A stretch of DNA of 38,569 nt from an uncultured Prevotellaceae bacterium (GTDB taxonomy: Bacteria > Bacteroidota > Bacteroidia > Bacteroidales > Bacteroidaceae), in contig CACXQL010000045.1 of the NCBI GenBank assembly GCA_902769805.1, positions 1 to 38,569 on the forward strand. Reading direction: 5' to 3'. Below the pieces are notes generated by a model, which did no database searches, was not told where the DNA came from, and saw nothing but the letters and a program-made list of their open reading frames with translations. Made by a program: the position numbers and the translations under genes. Numbering within the stretch: position 1 is the stretch's first letter; every line of letters begins with the position of its first letter. Below are positions 1-6,860 of this stretch, one piece after another.

Positions 1-56
1 AGATACAAAATCAAATCGTCGCACCCTAAAAATCTCTGTAACTAACTATATTTCAA

Positions 57-401
57 TCATTTCAAAGAACGCTTAGCAATTTTTAGTGGACAGTAATGAT
101 TATTTATAGTAAGATATTCGCTGTTACATTTTTTACTTTCTTGGAATCGTCTAATTGATAACCTAAGCAGATAATAGCCCAAGCCACTGAATAGAATAAA
201 AACAACAGGTAGAAGGAATTTTTCACAGAAGATTCTAATACTTTCCATATTAATTCCTCCCCACACTAAATAATCCCTATTCTGATAACATAATGTAATT
301 GACCAAGACACAAGCAACGGGGACATTGCAGATAAACAAAAAGCAAACTTTGTCAGTTTACTCATTTCACGGAATTTACTTGTTTCTTTTCTGTTTGCCA
401 T
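57..401 (-). CDS. Small two-TM membrane protein, unknown function
   Basis: This 114-residue protein is not recognised. It has a basic N-terminus and two hydrophobic segments, roughly residues 18-40 and 62-82, followed by a basic C-terminal tail, so it is probably a small inner-membrane protein. The ATG at 399-401 lies just downstream of a good -7 element (TATCTTTG, minus strand, 425-432), which supports expression and this start. About 50 bp of its promoter region is nearly duplicated upstream of the unrelated minus-strand gene at 4262-4870. It sits at the edge of a toxin-rich region, so an accessory or immunity-like role is possible, but nothing in the sequence proves it. Confidence 0.6.
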   Translation of the reverse strand: MANRKETSKFREMSKLTKFAFCLSAMSPLLVSWSITLCYQNRDYLVWGGINMESIRIFCEKFLLPVVFILFSGLGYYLLRLSIRRFQESKKCNSEYLTINNHYCPLKIAKRSLK

Positions 402-420
402 CGTATAATCTTTGAATTAT

Positions 421-470
421 TGTACAAAGATATAAAAAAGTGAAAGAACTTGTTTGTTTTGAGGCGTTTC
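421..470 (-). repeat. Promoter-region repeat, copy A (pairs with 4888-4937)
   Basis: These 50 bp match 4888-4937 at 43 of 50 positions without gaps, in the same orientation. Each copy contains the -7 box of the minus-strand gene next to it (TATCTTTG at 425-432 here). The two downstream proteins are not alike. The repeat may be a shared operator and promoter, or the edge of a duplicated segment. Confidence 0.75.
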
Positions 471-613
471 ATTATTTGATAAAAGCGCACTGATATTTAG
501 CGGACAAGAAGAATAATTGCCTTAAAATCAGTAGATTATGTAGAACTACAGTTTAAAACGCTTGTTAGTGAAGAAATAACGGAAGATACTACCTATATAT
601 AAATAATATTATG

Positions 614-621
614 TATCTTTG
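614..621 (+). promoter_or_regulatory. -7 box of the first toxin cassette
   Basis: TATCTTTG fits the Bacteroidetes -7 consensus TAnnTTTG and lies 23 bp before the ATG at 645. No clear -33 TTTG is visible at the right distance. Confidence 0.6.
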
Positions 622-644
622 CAAACAACATTAAATAGTATATC

Positions 645-1415
645 ATGAATAGAACAAAGAAGACATTGCTATCTGTACTGATGCTGTTACTAACAACTGG
701 TGCAAGTGCATTCCCATTTATCTCACCTTATGCGTATTGTAATAATAATCCAATCAAGTTTATTGATCCGGATGGAAGAGAAATTTGGATATATTATGTT
801 GATGAGAATGGAATTTCGCAATCTTTCCAATACTCAGCAGGGATGGCATGCACGGTTGATAATTCTATAGCTAAGATATTAGTTTCTAATCTAAACGAAA
901 TGCATTCTAACCAAGACGGCGCTACAGTTCTGGATGCAATTATAGGAAGCAAAACGAAGTATGGAATTAGACAGGCAGATACCCACGCAGAAGACGGTGA
1001 GGGCTATTTTGATCCTTCAACAAATATCATGAGTATATACGATGCAAACAACACTCTAACTTTTGCGGAAGAAACCTTTCATCTCTATCAATATGTAAAC
1101 CATCAAGGTGGGAAAACATCAGTTAATGAGGTGGACGCTAAATTGTTTAGTGCAAAAATGAATTATGAAATAGATTCATGGTTTATGTCAAATAATGGCT
1201 CTTATGCAAAGAAAATAGCTGGGATTGGAGATTCTTCTTATCCAGATAATATGAATAAGTTATTATTTGAAGGTTATGAGGAAGGACTATATAAATCTGC
1301 GGTCGACAATTTCCTTGATGGCTCTCTTAGTGGATCAAAATATAAAAAGAAGGGGTATACAAAAGGAAAAATAATGCCAAACCCTCTTATTAAAGATTTT
1401 TTACCCGCAAAATAA
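645..1415 (+). CDS. Exported orphan RHS toxin tip, EExxH-type domain
   Basis: The 256-residue protein starts with a signal peptide (residues 1-22, cleavage near ASA|F). It then has only the last 22 or so residues of an RHS core (SPYAYCNNNP...DPDG, residues 27-44), followed by a toxin-like domain of about 210 residues. That domain contains AEETFHLYQ (141-149) and NEVDA (161-165). The spacing resembles the HExxH...E layout of zinc peptidase tips, but the first His is Glu142, so metal binding is uncertain. Similar 'EExFHxYQ' tips are familiar from Bacteroidetes RHS proteins. A 23-bp stretch encoding the tip is identical to 17746-17768. The next gene, 7 bp downstream, encodes a lipoprotein that is probably its immunity factor. 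Toxin identity is inferred from architecture. Confidence 0.7.
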   Translation: MNRTKKTLLSVLMLLLTTGASAFPFISPYAYCNNNPIKFIDPDGREIWIYYVDENGISQSFQYSAGMACTVDNSIAKILVSNLNEMHSNQDGATVLDAIIGSKTKYGIRQADTHAEDGEGYFDPSTNIMSIYDANNTLTFAEETFHLYQYVNHQGGKTSVNEVDAKLFSAKMNYEIDSWFMSNNGSYAKKIAGIGDSSYPDNMNKLLFEGYEEGLYKSAVDNFLDGSLSGSKYKKKGYTKGKIMPNPLIKDFLPAK

Positions 1416-1422
1416 TTTTTTA

Positions 1423-1956
1423 ATGAATAAGTTACTTATTATATTGACGTGTTTGCTGCTGGTAAGTTGTGGTACATTAATGTCAAATGAAAAGTTCTTT
1501 GGTACAGTAAGTACGAAAGACATCTCCAATGTATCTATAGATTCTGTTTCTTTCAGAAATAGTTATATAGATGGTAGTTGTGTCTCATGTGGCACCATCT
1601 TAGAACCTCTTTTTGACTATGATATCAAATATGATACATTGTCACATTATAAAGTGATTGTGTTGGGAGAAATTATTTTTGAGAAAGACAATGATAAAAA
1701 GAATCAATATAAGAGAGTCGATTCTGTAAAAATAAAAAGCCTTGTTATAGATAAGTTGCATTCTCAGCGAGAGTTCTATTCGGATACGAATCATAAATGG
1801 AGTCGTGATAAACTATGGAAAGAATGCCCACTTCCGAAATATATCTTGAGAAAAATCAGAAATGATTTCCTGAAACGGAAGAAATATACAAGATACATTT
1901 TTAAAGACGCGGATGCGAGTAGTGTTTCAGAATCATATTGCTATTACCTTTATTAA
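1423..1956 (+). CDS. Lipoprotein, putative immunity protein for the first toxin tip
   Basis: This 177-residue protein has a lipoprotein signal with lipobox LVSC (Cys16). The mature part is rich in Lys and Asp and matches no family known to me. The start lies 7 bp after the toxin stop, so the two genes are almost certainly co-transcribed. No acidic surface-export signal follows the cysteine, so a periplasm-facing lipoprotein is likely, which suits protection against a toxin arriving in the periplasm. The immunity role is inferred only from the adjacent toxin, as is usual for polymorphic toxin loci. A decayed RHS-core remnant begins about 110 bp downstream. Confidence 0.6.
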   Translation: MNKLLIILTCLLLVSCGTLMSNEKFFGTVSTKDISNVSIDSVSFRNSYIDGSCVSCGTILEPLFDYDIKYDTLSHYKVIVLGEIIFEKDNDKKNQYKRVDSVKIKSLVIDKLHSQREFYSDTNHKWSRDKLWKECPLPKYILRKIRNDFLKRKKYTRYIFKDADASSVSESYCYYLY

Positions 1957-2030
1957 ACAATTTGTGAAAACAAGGATTGAAGAACTTACTTTCTTGTTTG
2001 ATAATTCTGTAGTATGGAATAAAAAATTCA

Positions 2031-2058
2031 CCTCTGCCGTTCTTCATAACGGCAGAGG
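2031..2058. other. Perfect 11-bp hairpin after the first toxin/immunity pair
   Basis: Arms 2031-2041 (CCTCTGCCGTT) and 2048-2058 are perfect inverse complements with a 6-nt loop. On the plus strand no T-run follows. On the minus strand the hairpin is followed by an AT-rich stretch containing TTTTTT, so as a classical terminator it would work better for leftward transcription. It may also simply punctuate the cassette. Confidence 0.55.
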
Positions 2059-2067
2059 TAACAGGAA

Positions 2068-2164
2068 CCTCATTGAGGGCGGCTACGCTCTAACATAGAT
2101 TGTAACTTCGATAATTGACAGCTTAACGTTCTTCTACTACGACAAGAACACCTCGGAATCAAGA
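2068..2164 (+). pseudogene. Decayed RHS core remnant
   Basis: One reading frame gives EGGYALT, a stop (2096-2098), then IVTSIIDSLTFFYYDKN. This aligns without gaps to DGGYAKAE...FTLYYYNKD of the orphan cassettes at 15621 and 17410: GGYA, the T before the aromatic run, YY and K all fall in register. The similarity then fades and the frame stops at 2162-2164. I read it as the stump of an RHS core end, probably from a lost cassette. The match is short, so chance is not fully excluded. Confidence 0.45.
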
Positions 2165-2361
2165 ATAGACATAAAAAGTCCTCATAAGCCATAAACAGAA
2201 GTGTGATAGAAAGTTTAGGGTGGGAAGATTAGCAATTTTAGTAATTAATGGGGTGTTTTACTTAAAAAATCTTAGTATTTTGCTTATAAATTAATATAAT
2301 TATAATTAATTTGCTAATTTTGTAGCCAGAAAAAGTTTCACAGATTGACAGTTCAAGGAAC
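2099..2361. other. Intergenic region between toxin cassette 1 and the ATPase unit
   Basis: Apart from the RHS remnant and the hairpin just before it, this stretch holds AT-rich DNA leading to the ATPase promoter. I see no further gene or RNA in it. Confidence 0.5.
2315..2322 (+). promoter_or_regulatory. -7 box of the ATPase/nuclease-like pair
   Basis: TAATTTTG matches TAnnTTTG and lies 39 bp before the ATG at 2362, in an AT-rich stretch. No -33 TTTG at the standard spacing is visible. Confidence 0.55.
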
Positions 2362-3609
2362 ATGGCAAAACTTATAGTTAGAAATATTGGACCGATTAAG
2401 GATGTGGATATTGAACTGAAAAAAGTCAATGTTTTCATGGGGCCTCAAGGGTGTGGAAAGAGTACCTTAGCTAAGATTATCAGTTTTTGTTCCTGGCTGG
2501 AGAAGGATATTGATGCTACTGGAAAGGCTGAGATTGAAGGTCTTGTGTCTCTAATGATGAAATTCCATAAAATGGAAGGCTACTTTCGTGATGACTCGGA
2601 ATTGGCATATATTGGAGATAATGTGGGGTTTTTCTATCGTTTTCCAGAACCTTTCCCACTCTGTTGGAAATCCGATGAATACAATACATCTCACTTTCGT
2701 GATGAGGAATTCGTATTCCATAAGGTTCAGAGAAGTGTTAATCCCAAAGTAATATATATTCCTGCAGAAAGAAATTTCGTATCAGTTGTACCAAATCTTC
2801 AGAAGTATGCAGAACAAGATGATTCACTTCAGAGTTTTGTAAATGACTGGTTTGTGGCTAAACGAGCATATACAGAACATCAGCCTTTGAAAATAGAAAT
2901 GTTAGGCATAGAGTATTATTACAGTAAGGAAACTGATATTGATTTCGTAATTATGGATGGCCAGAAGATTAGACTAAACCAGTCAAGTAGTGGCTTCCAG
3001 TCTGTTGTTCCCTTAATGACTCTACTGAGTTATCTGTCATCAACAATATATGAGGAAAACAAGCCTTTTTCACCAGCGGAGAATGAACAGATGCGCGAAA
3101 TACTATCACATGTTTCAAGTGAAGCTAAGGGGGGTATGGAGCAGAAATTGATAGACCGTATCAAAGGATTCCTTCAGGGAAAGGTTTATACTCATACTCA
3201 ATTCATTATCGAGGAACCAGAACAGAACTTGTTCCCTAATACTCAATGCGACATGATATATCATCTGTTAAGTTGTCTGAACCATGGCAAAGCGCACCGT
3301 GCTGTTATTACGACACATAGTCCTTATATTCTCTATGCACTGAACAATTGTCTGTTAGCAAATATTGTTAGGGGTAATATTTCTAAGGAGGAAAAGGATG
3401 ATTTGAAAGTGAGTTGTGCCGATGTTATTATTGCGCCTTGCGATGTGGGCGTTTGGGAGATTGAAAACGGATGCATGAAAACATATGGTGAAGTTTCAGT
3501 TAACAAAACCATTCAAGACAAGGAAGGATTGGTGAGACAGAACTATTTCAATAGTGTGATGGGGAAAGTAATGCGCGATTTCAATAATTTACTGATGTAT
3601 AAGGACTGA
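2362..3609 (+). CDS. AAA/ABC-type ATPase (AAA_15/OLD-like), putative defence ATPase
   Basis: The 415-residue protein has a complete ABC-type ATPase core. Walker A is GPQGCGKST (27-35), a signature-like SSSGFQ lies at 208-213, Walker B is FIIEEPEQN (281-289), and the H-loop is ITTHSP (316-321). The short N-terminal strand NIGPIKDVDIEL is typical of RecF/OLD-like 'AAA_15' proteins, which are common in anti-phage systems such as OLD/Gabija, Septu (PtuA) and PARIS (AriA). There is no Toprim nuclease domain fused at the C-terminus, so an effector would have to come from the partner gene, which starts 9 bp downstream. The family call is strong; the defence role is inferred from domain type and accessory setting. 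Confidence 0.85.
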   Translation: MAKLIVRNIGPIKDVDIELKKVNVFMGPQGCGKSTLAKIISFCSWLEKDIDATGKAEIEGLVSLMMKFHKMEGYFRDDSELAYIGDNVGFFYRFPEPFPLCWKSDEYNTSHFRDEEFVFHKVQRSVNPKVIYIPAERNFVSVVPNLQKYAEQDDSLQSFVNDWFVAKRAYTEHQPLKIEMLGIEYYYSKETDIDFVIMDGQKIRLNQSSSGFQSVVPLMTLLSYLSSTIYEENKPFSPAENEQMREILSHVSSEAKGGMEQKLIDRIKGFLQGKVYTHTQFIIEEPEQNLFPNTQCDMIYHLLSCLNHGKAHRAVITTHSPYILYALNNCLLANIVRGNISKEEKDDLKVSCADVIIAPCDVGVWEIENGCMKTYGEVSVNKTIQDKEGLVRQNYFNSVMGKVMRDFNNLLMYKD

Positions 3610-3618
3610 AAATTAGTA

Positions 3619-4209
3619 ATGGAAAATATTTTCAGGGAGACAGAACGGTTTGAGTCCGACTTCTATATCGGAGATTACACACATTATGCAGAGAGTCACC
3701 CAGCATACCTGAATACAGGAGTTGTCATGTCAAACCGACCACTGGTAGATATTAATGCTCTTCATTTTGTGAATAAGCGACATATTCCCGTATTAGCAAT
3801 CAACTTTGAGAAGAACTTAGGATACTTTAGAGTAAATAATCAGAAACTAGAATCCAATTGTGAATGTATGCTTGTTTCGGACAAAGCTCGCAAAAAGGGG
3901 TGGCTAATACTGGCAGAGTTGAAATACTGTGGTGGCAATCCTAGAACAGTTAATGAAAATTTTGAGAATGCTCTGTCACAGGTAAGGGATACTTTTCTCT
4001 ACCTAAGGGATGTGAAACACCTATTTGGAGAAACAGATTACCAGTATATATGGGTAGTGTCGCTTCCTGAACACGACGAAATGATTCCATTTAATCAATT
4101 TTATCCTTCGCCAGACCGTATTCTTGTATACAAAGAAGAACTTCATGTAAATCTAATATGTTCGAATATCATAGAGATTCGTACTCATCAACATGTGAAA
4201 ATTGAATAG
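3619..4209 (+). CDS. Partner of the ATPase with PD-(D/E)xK-like core
   Basis: This 196-residue protein belongs to no family I can name. Its centre reads CECMLVSD (81-88), then a short basic turn, then WLILAELKYC (95-104). An acidic residue at the end of one strand, followed by a hydrophobic strand ending in ExK (Glu100, Lys102), is the layout of PD-(D/E)xK nuclease cores, with Glu82 in the place of the usual Asp. The region after it (ENFENALSQVRDTFLYL) could be the following helix. It lies 9 bp behind the ATPase gene and probably shares its transcript. I infer an ATPase-controlled nuclease effector; an inactive nuclease-fold partner is the main alternative. Confidence 0.6.
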   Translation: MENIFRETERFESDFYIGDYTHYAESHPAYLNTGVVMSNRPLVDINALHFVNKRHIPVLAINFEKNLGYFRVNNQKLESNCECMLVSDKARKKGWLILAELKYCGGNPRTVNENFENALSQVRDTFLYLRDVKHLFGETDYQYIWVVSLPEHDEMIPFNQFYPSPDRILVYKEELHVNLICSNIIEIRTHQHVKIE

Positions 4210-4261
4210 TGGTGAAACCAAATATTTCAATACGCAGAAACAGTGTAATTATATTCAATTA

Positions 4262-4870
4262 CTAAAATCCAAAAAGACCTATGAAGTCCTTGACATCTTT
4301 GATTGTCTGAATGGCATCTAAGATTACATATTTGAAATTCCGCATCTTTAGAGCCTTTTCAACTTTTTGGAATAATAACTCGGTTGTCTTGTCTTCTTCT
4401 GGAATCTTTGCTTCTACTTTCGTTATGATCTTGACAATTTCCTCTAAAGAATCATATACTGCTGTTTCTGGTTTGGAAGCAATCTTGCAAGCAATGGTTC
4501 TTAGTTTGCCATCGTCATCCCAGATAAAAGCCATAAAACATGGGAGCATATCCATATCTGTGATGCCGAAAAACTTGAGAAATTTTTTGTAATCACCGTT
4601 GACAGGCACAACGTCCTTCATTTTGGCACATGGCTTTCGTAATAATTTTGTTTCCTTCTGAGGATTGGGCTTTACAGAAAAAATAGGCCAGTTCGGTCCA
4701 GAGATGTCATCCAGGGCATTCCAGAAGTCTGGGTCTTTCAGAGCCTTTATAACAAAAGGATGACCTTTTGTGTACAAGATGAATCCGTAGATTCTACTAT
4801 TGGATTCATTGCATTTGTCACGTAGTAATTCTACGCTAAATTCTTTTTTTAAATCATTAACTTCTTTCAT
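4262..4870 (-). CDS. Unrecognised soluble protein
   Basis: A 202-residue protein is read from the ATG at 4868-4870. An upstream in-frame TTG at 4892-4894 is rejected because it lies inside the promoter -7 box (TATATTTG). No signal peptide or membrane segment is visible. The first half contains RIYGFILYTKGHPFVIKALKD followed by FWNALDDISGPNWPIFSVKP, which looks like a conserved accessory-gene family I have seen without a function. The C-terminal third is Lys/Glu-rich and probably helical. It runs convergently toward the ATPase pair, with 52 bp between stops. Whether it belongs functionally to that pair is unknown. Confidence 0.6.
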   Translation of the reverse strand: MKEVNDLKKEFSVELLRDKCNESNSRIYGFILYTKGHPFVIKALKDPDFWNALDDISGPNWPIFSVKPNPQKETKLLRKPCAKMKDVVPVNGDYKKFLKFFGITDMDMLPCFMAFIWDDDGKLRTIACKIASKPETAVYDSLEEIVKIITKVEAKIPEEDKTTELLFQKVEKALKMRNFKYVILDAIQTIKDVKDFIGLFGF

Positions 4871-4887
4871 ACTCTTTAGGTTTTTAT

Positions 4888-4937
4888 TGTGCAAATATAT
4901 AAATAGGTAAAAGAACCTGTTTGTTTTGATGCGTTTC
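4888..4937 (-). repeat. Promoter-region repeat, copy B (pairs with 421-470)
   Basis: Ungapped near-copy (43 of 50 positions) of 421-470, containing the -7 box TATATTTG (minus strand, 4892-4899) of the gene at 4262-4870. The longest unbroken shared block is the TGTTTGTTTTGA region. Confidence 0.75.
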
Positions 4938-5068
4938 TATTTATTTAGTCCCAACGGGATTATTTATTGTAAAATATTGAGTTACAGAGATTTACATGAC
5001 AATCAAAATAAAACGCCTGTTTCACACTAAAAAGCCCGTTTTTGGATATGAAAGCGTGCGTCAAAACA

Positions 5069-5178
5069 TTCCAGTATCTCTAATGACTTGTTCCAGTATC
5101 TGTTATGGGGGTATTCTAGTATCTCCAATAGGGGTATAACAGGCTTTAGAATGAAGCGTTAGAGATACTCGAACAAGT
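5069..5178. repeat. Iteron-like direct repeats plus an inverted copy
   Basis: Three head-to-tail imperfect units start at 5069, 5091 and 5114, each beginning TTCCAGTATCT or TTCTAGTATCT and spaced 22-23 bp. An inverted copy at 5159-5178 matches 5086-5105 with three mismatches in 20 bp. A weaker fifth match (CAGGTATC) follows at about 5201. The arrangement looks like a protein-binding array and lies about 100-200 bp upstream of the TAC-like promoter. Confidence 0.65.
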
Positions 5179-5274
5179 GATTGGAGGCATTCCCGTGTTT
5201 CAGGTATCATAAAAGCCACTTCTACGGCGGAAAATGTTAAAATCTTCAATGTTACCAAAAAAGAGGCGCAAAAA

Positions 5275-5306
5275 TTTGGATATATCCGAACAAAACAGTA
5301 TCTTTG
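5275..5306 (+). promoter_or_regulatory. Full -33/-7 promoter of the TAC-like operon
   Basis: TTTG at 5275-5278, a 20-bp spacer, then TATCTTTG at 5299-5306. This is a textbook Bacteroidetes sigma-ABfr promoter. The ATG at 5326 follows 19 bp later, giving a very short leader. Confidence 0.8.
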
Positions 5307-5325
5307 CAGCCTAAAATGATTAAAA

Positions 5326-5655
5326 ATGGATTTTGACTTTCAAGAAATAGAAGAGTTGTCAGGGGCGAAAGCCCGTGTCTATTCTGTTGTCTTGGAAGGT
5401 GAAGAAGCATGGGCTGACGGTGTTGTAGCATTGAACCATACGGGTTGCCTCAGATTGTATGGAATCTATTTTAACGACACGGTGATTCTCTTCGGATCGG
5501 GAGGATACAAACCTCCCCATGTGAGAGCCTATCAAGACTATTCTCCACTTAATGCGAAAGCAGAACAAATGAAGGAAATTGCCCAAATAATTATGAAACG
5601 TATTAGAAGTGGTGAATTGAGAATAGAAGAAGACGGAACACTAACAATGGATTAA
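5326..5655 (+). CDS. Putative toxin of a TAC-like module (Bacteroidetes HigB-position protein)
   Basis: The 109-residue protein resembles short Bacteroidetes proteins that sit upstream of XRE antitoxins. Features I recognise are an N-terminal EIEELSG..A.VYSVVLE, a central LRLYGIYFNDTVILFGSGG (residues 43-61), and a C-terminal YSPLNAKAEQMKEIAQII ending in EDGTLT. It appears shorter than the relatives I recall, lacking part of a middle loop. No catalytic residues can be assigned. It is first in an operon with 4 bp to the antitoxin gene. The toxin role is inferred from this order; a RelE-like RNase fold is possible but not visible. Confidence 0.65.
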   Translation: MDFDFQEIEELSGAKARVYSVVLEGEEAWADGVVALNHTGCLRLYGIYFNDTVILFGSGGYKPPHVRAYQDYSPLNAKAEQMKEIAQIIMKRIRSGELRIEEDGTLTMD

Positions 5656-5659
5656 AAGT

Positions 5660-6067
5660 ATGAAAGTAGTCACAGGAAAACCCTCAAAAGTAATTGCAGA
5701 CATTCTTGCCCAAATTGACGAGAAGGAACTTGCCAGAATCAGAAGGCGAATGATGCTCGCTGCGAAAATTGAGGAAGCAATGAAACGAAAAGGCTATAAC
5801 CAACGGCGTTTTGCGAAAATGATGGGGAAATCTCCAACAGTTATCTCAGAATGGCTGTCGGGAGACCGTAATTTCACCGTAGACACTTTAACAGACATAG
5901 AAGAAGTGTTGGGGGTACAATTACTTGATGTAACAATCATGACAACGGTCAACGCTAACACTGAAAGCGTACTTACTATGCAAAGAAAAGCAAAGAAGAT
6001 CGCAATGCGCCCTCAATCCTCTTGGGTTCTAACTAAGATGAAATATCAAACTCTTGATGCTGTTTAA
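5660..6067 (+). CDS. XRE-family antitoxin (HigA-like) with C-terminal extension
   Basis: The 135-residue protein has an XRE helix-turn-helix at about residues 31-90. It includes AEAMK-type helix 1 (here IEEAMKRKGYNQ), RRFAKMMGKSPTVISEWLSGD as the recognition unit, and TVDTLTDIEEVLGVQLL. After this comes a tail of about 45 residues (NTESVLTMQRKAKKIAMRPQSSWVLTKMKY...). In TAC systems the antitoxin tail is a chaperone-addiction segment, and this tail, with aromatic residues near the end, could play that role. It probably represses the operon from the promoter at 5275. The gene sits 4 bp after the toxin and 2 bp before the SecB-like gene. Confidence 0.8.
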   Translation: MKVVTGKPSKVIADILAQIDEKELARIRRRMMLAAKIEEAMKRKGYNQRRFAKMMGKSPTVISEWLSGDRNFTVDTLTDIEEVLGVQLLDVTIMTTVNANTESVLTMQRKAKKIAMRPQSSWVLTKMKYQTLDAV

Positions 6068-6069
6068 TT

Positions 6070-6513
6070 ATGGAAATAAAGTATAGAATAGTAACAATGG
6101 ATGAGGTGGAATTCAGATATAAACCTGAATTCGACTACAATTCTATTAATAAGGATAATATTTCTTACCAGTTTGCTCATGAGATGACTCCTAATAACGA
6201 AAAGGGAGAATTGGCACTTAAAGTATTTGTGGAAATCACCCCGGAAGAATCAAATGAAATACTTGTAAAGGAAGTTGTATATTGTGTGTTCCAAATAGAT
6301 CCTTTCGACCAGGTTGTGCAAGTACAAGAAAATGGTTTTAAAACAACAGAACCTCAGTTGATAAATACTTTTATTAGTGTGGCCATCGGTGCTTTACGGG
6401 GAATGCTTGTAAAGAATCTGAAGTCCACACCTCTTGCTGGGTGTGTAATGCCGTTAATCCCCATGAGTATTATTAGTCAGAATGTTGCCCAACTAAACAA
6501 AAGCCAAGAATAG
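6070..6513 (+). CDS. SecB-like chaperone of a TAC-type toxin-antitoxin module
   Basis: The 147-residue protein has the outline of SecB-like proteins: an N-terminal beta-rich part (YRIVTMDEVEFRYKPEF, then LALKVFVEIT) and a C-terminal helix plus Pro motif. In the C-terminal part, FISVAIGALRGMLVKNLKSTPLAGCVMPLIP corresponds to the 'pyaR..is.lt...G.ppi.lPpin' end of the family. SecB-like partners of HigBA occur in TAC systems (the M. tuberculosis HigB1-HigA1-Rv1957 type), where they fold and protect the antitoxin. The start lies 2 bp after the antitoxin stop. A general SecB role is less likely given this context. The fold call is by eye. Confidence 0.65.
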   Translation: MEIKYRIVTMDEVEFRYKPEFDYNSINKDNISYQFAHEMTPNNEKGELALKVFVEITPEESNEILVKEVVYCVFQIDPFDQVVQVQENGFKTTEPQLINTFISVAIGALRGMLVKNLKSTPLAGCVMPLIPMSIISQNVAQLNKSQE

Positions 6514-6518
6514 GTGAC

Positions 6519-6860
6519 TTAGTATGAACAGTGGACATTGGTGTACAATTCTGACAGTTCATCCCTTATAGAAGCAATTTTAGACAGGAGCGTGGATTTA
6601 TAATGATCTACGCTTTTTTCTTTCTCAACCTCTTGCGAGATGTCAAGATGAGGATTGAATATGGTCTCAACGCTAATGTGTTGGGAATGGTAGAAATGAA
6701 TGAGAGACAAGAACACGGAGGCATAGACTTCCTCACCATGCTCTATTCTTGAAATGGCAGCCTGCGAGACATGAGCAAAACGGGCGACCTCGTTCTGTGT
6801 CAGGTGCAGAAACTTCCGTATCTGCTTGAGTCTAATTCCAATTGTTACAAGTTCCTCCAT
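6519..6860 (-). CDS. XRE-family transcriptional regulator
   Basis: The 113-residue protein has a clear XRE domain at about residues 8-62 (IGIRLKQIRKFLHLTQNEVARFAHVSQAAISRIEHGE), followed by a probably helical tail. It faces the TAC-like operon with only 5 bp between the stop codons. There is no good promoter immediately upstream. A minus-strand TATCTTTG at 7096-7103 could serve but would leave a leader of about 235 nt. It could regulate the neighbouring accessory genes or act as a solitary antitoxin-like regulator; the target is unknown. Confidence 0.75.
   Translation of the reverse strand: MEELVTIGIRLKQIRKFLHLTQNEVARFAHVSQAAISRIEHGEEVYASVFLSLIHFYHSQHISVETIFNPHLDISQEVEKEKSVDHYKSTLLSKIASIRDELSELYTNVHCSY

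Larger units (their letters stand above)
4938..5325. other. Intergenic region with repeats before the TAC-like operon
   Basis: About 390 bp without a gene. It contains the three imperfect 22-23 bp repeats and inverted copy described separately (5069-5178), and the TTTG-N20-TATCTTTG promoter at 5275-5306. Nothing else is recognised. Confidence 0.6.

Noticed and set aside
1913-2098. 61-codon open frame overlapping the end of the lipoprotein gene
   Set aside because: It overlaps a better gene and lacks its own signals. Only its end (EGGYALT) is meaningful, and that is treated as part of the RHS remnant.
4311-4592. 93-codon plus-strand frame opposite the gene at 4262-4870
   Set aside because: Antisense shadow of a gene with a good promoter and protein-like composition.
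31-4993. 14-bp inverted match (AAATCTCTGTAACT at about 31-44 and its complement at about 4980-4993) as possible element ends
   Set aside because: A 14-bp match in AT-rich DNA is expected by chance in a window this size. There is no transposase or target duplication.
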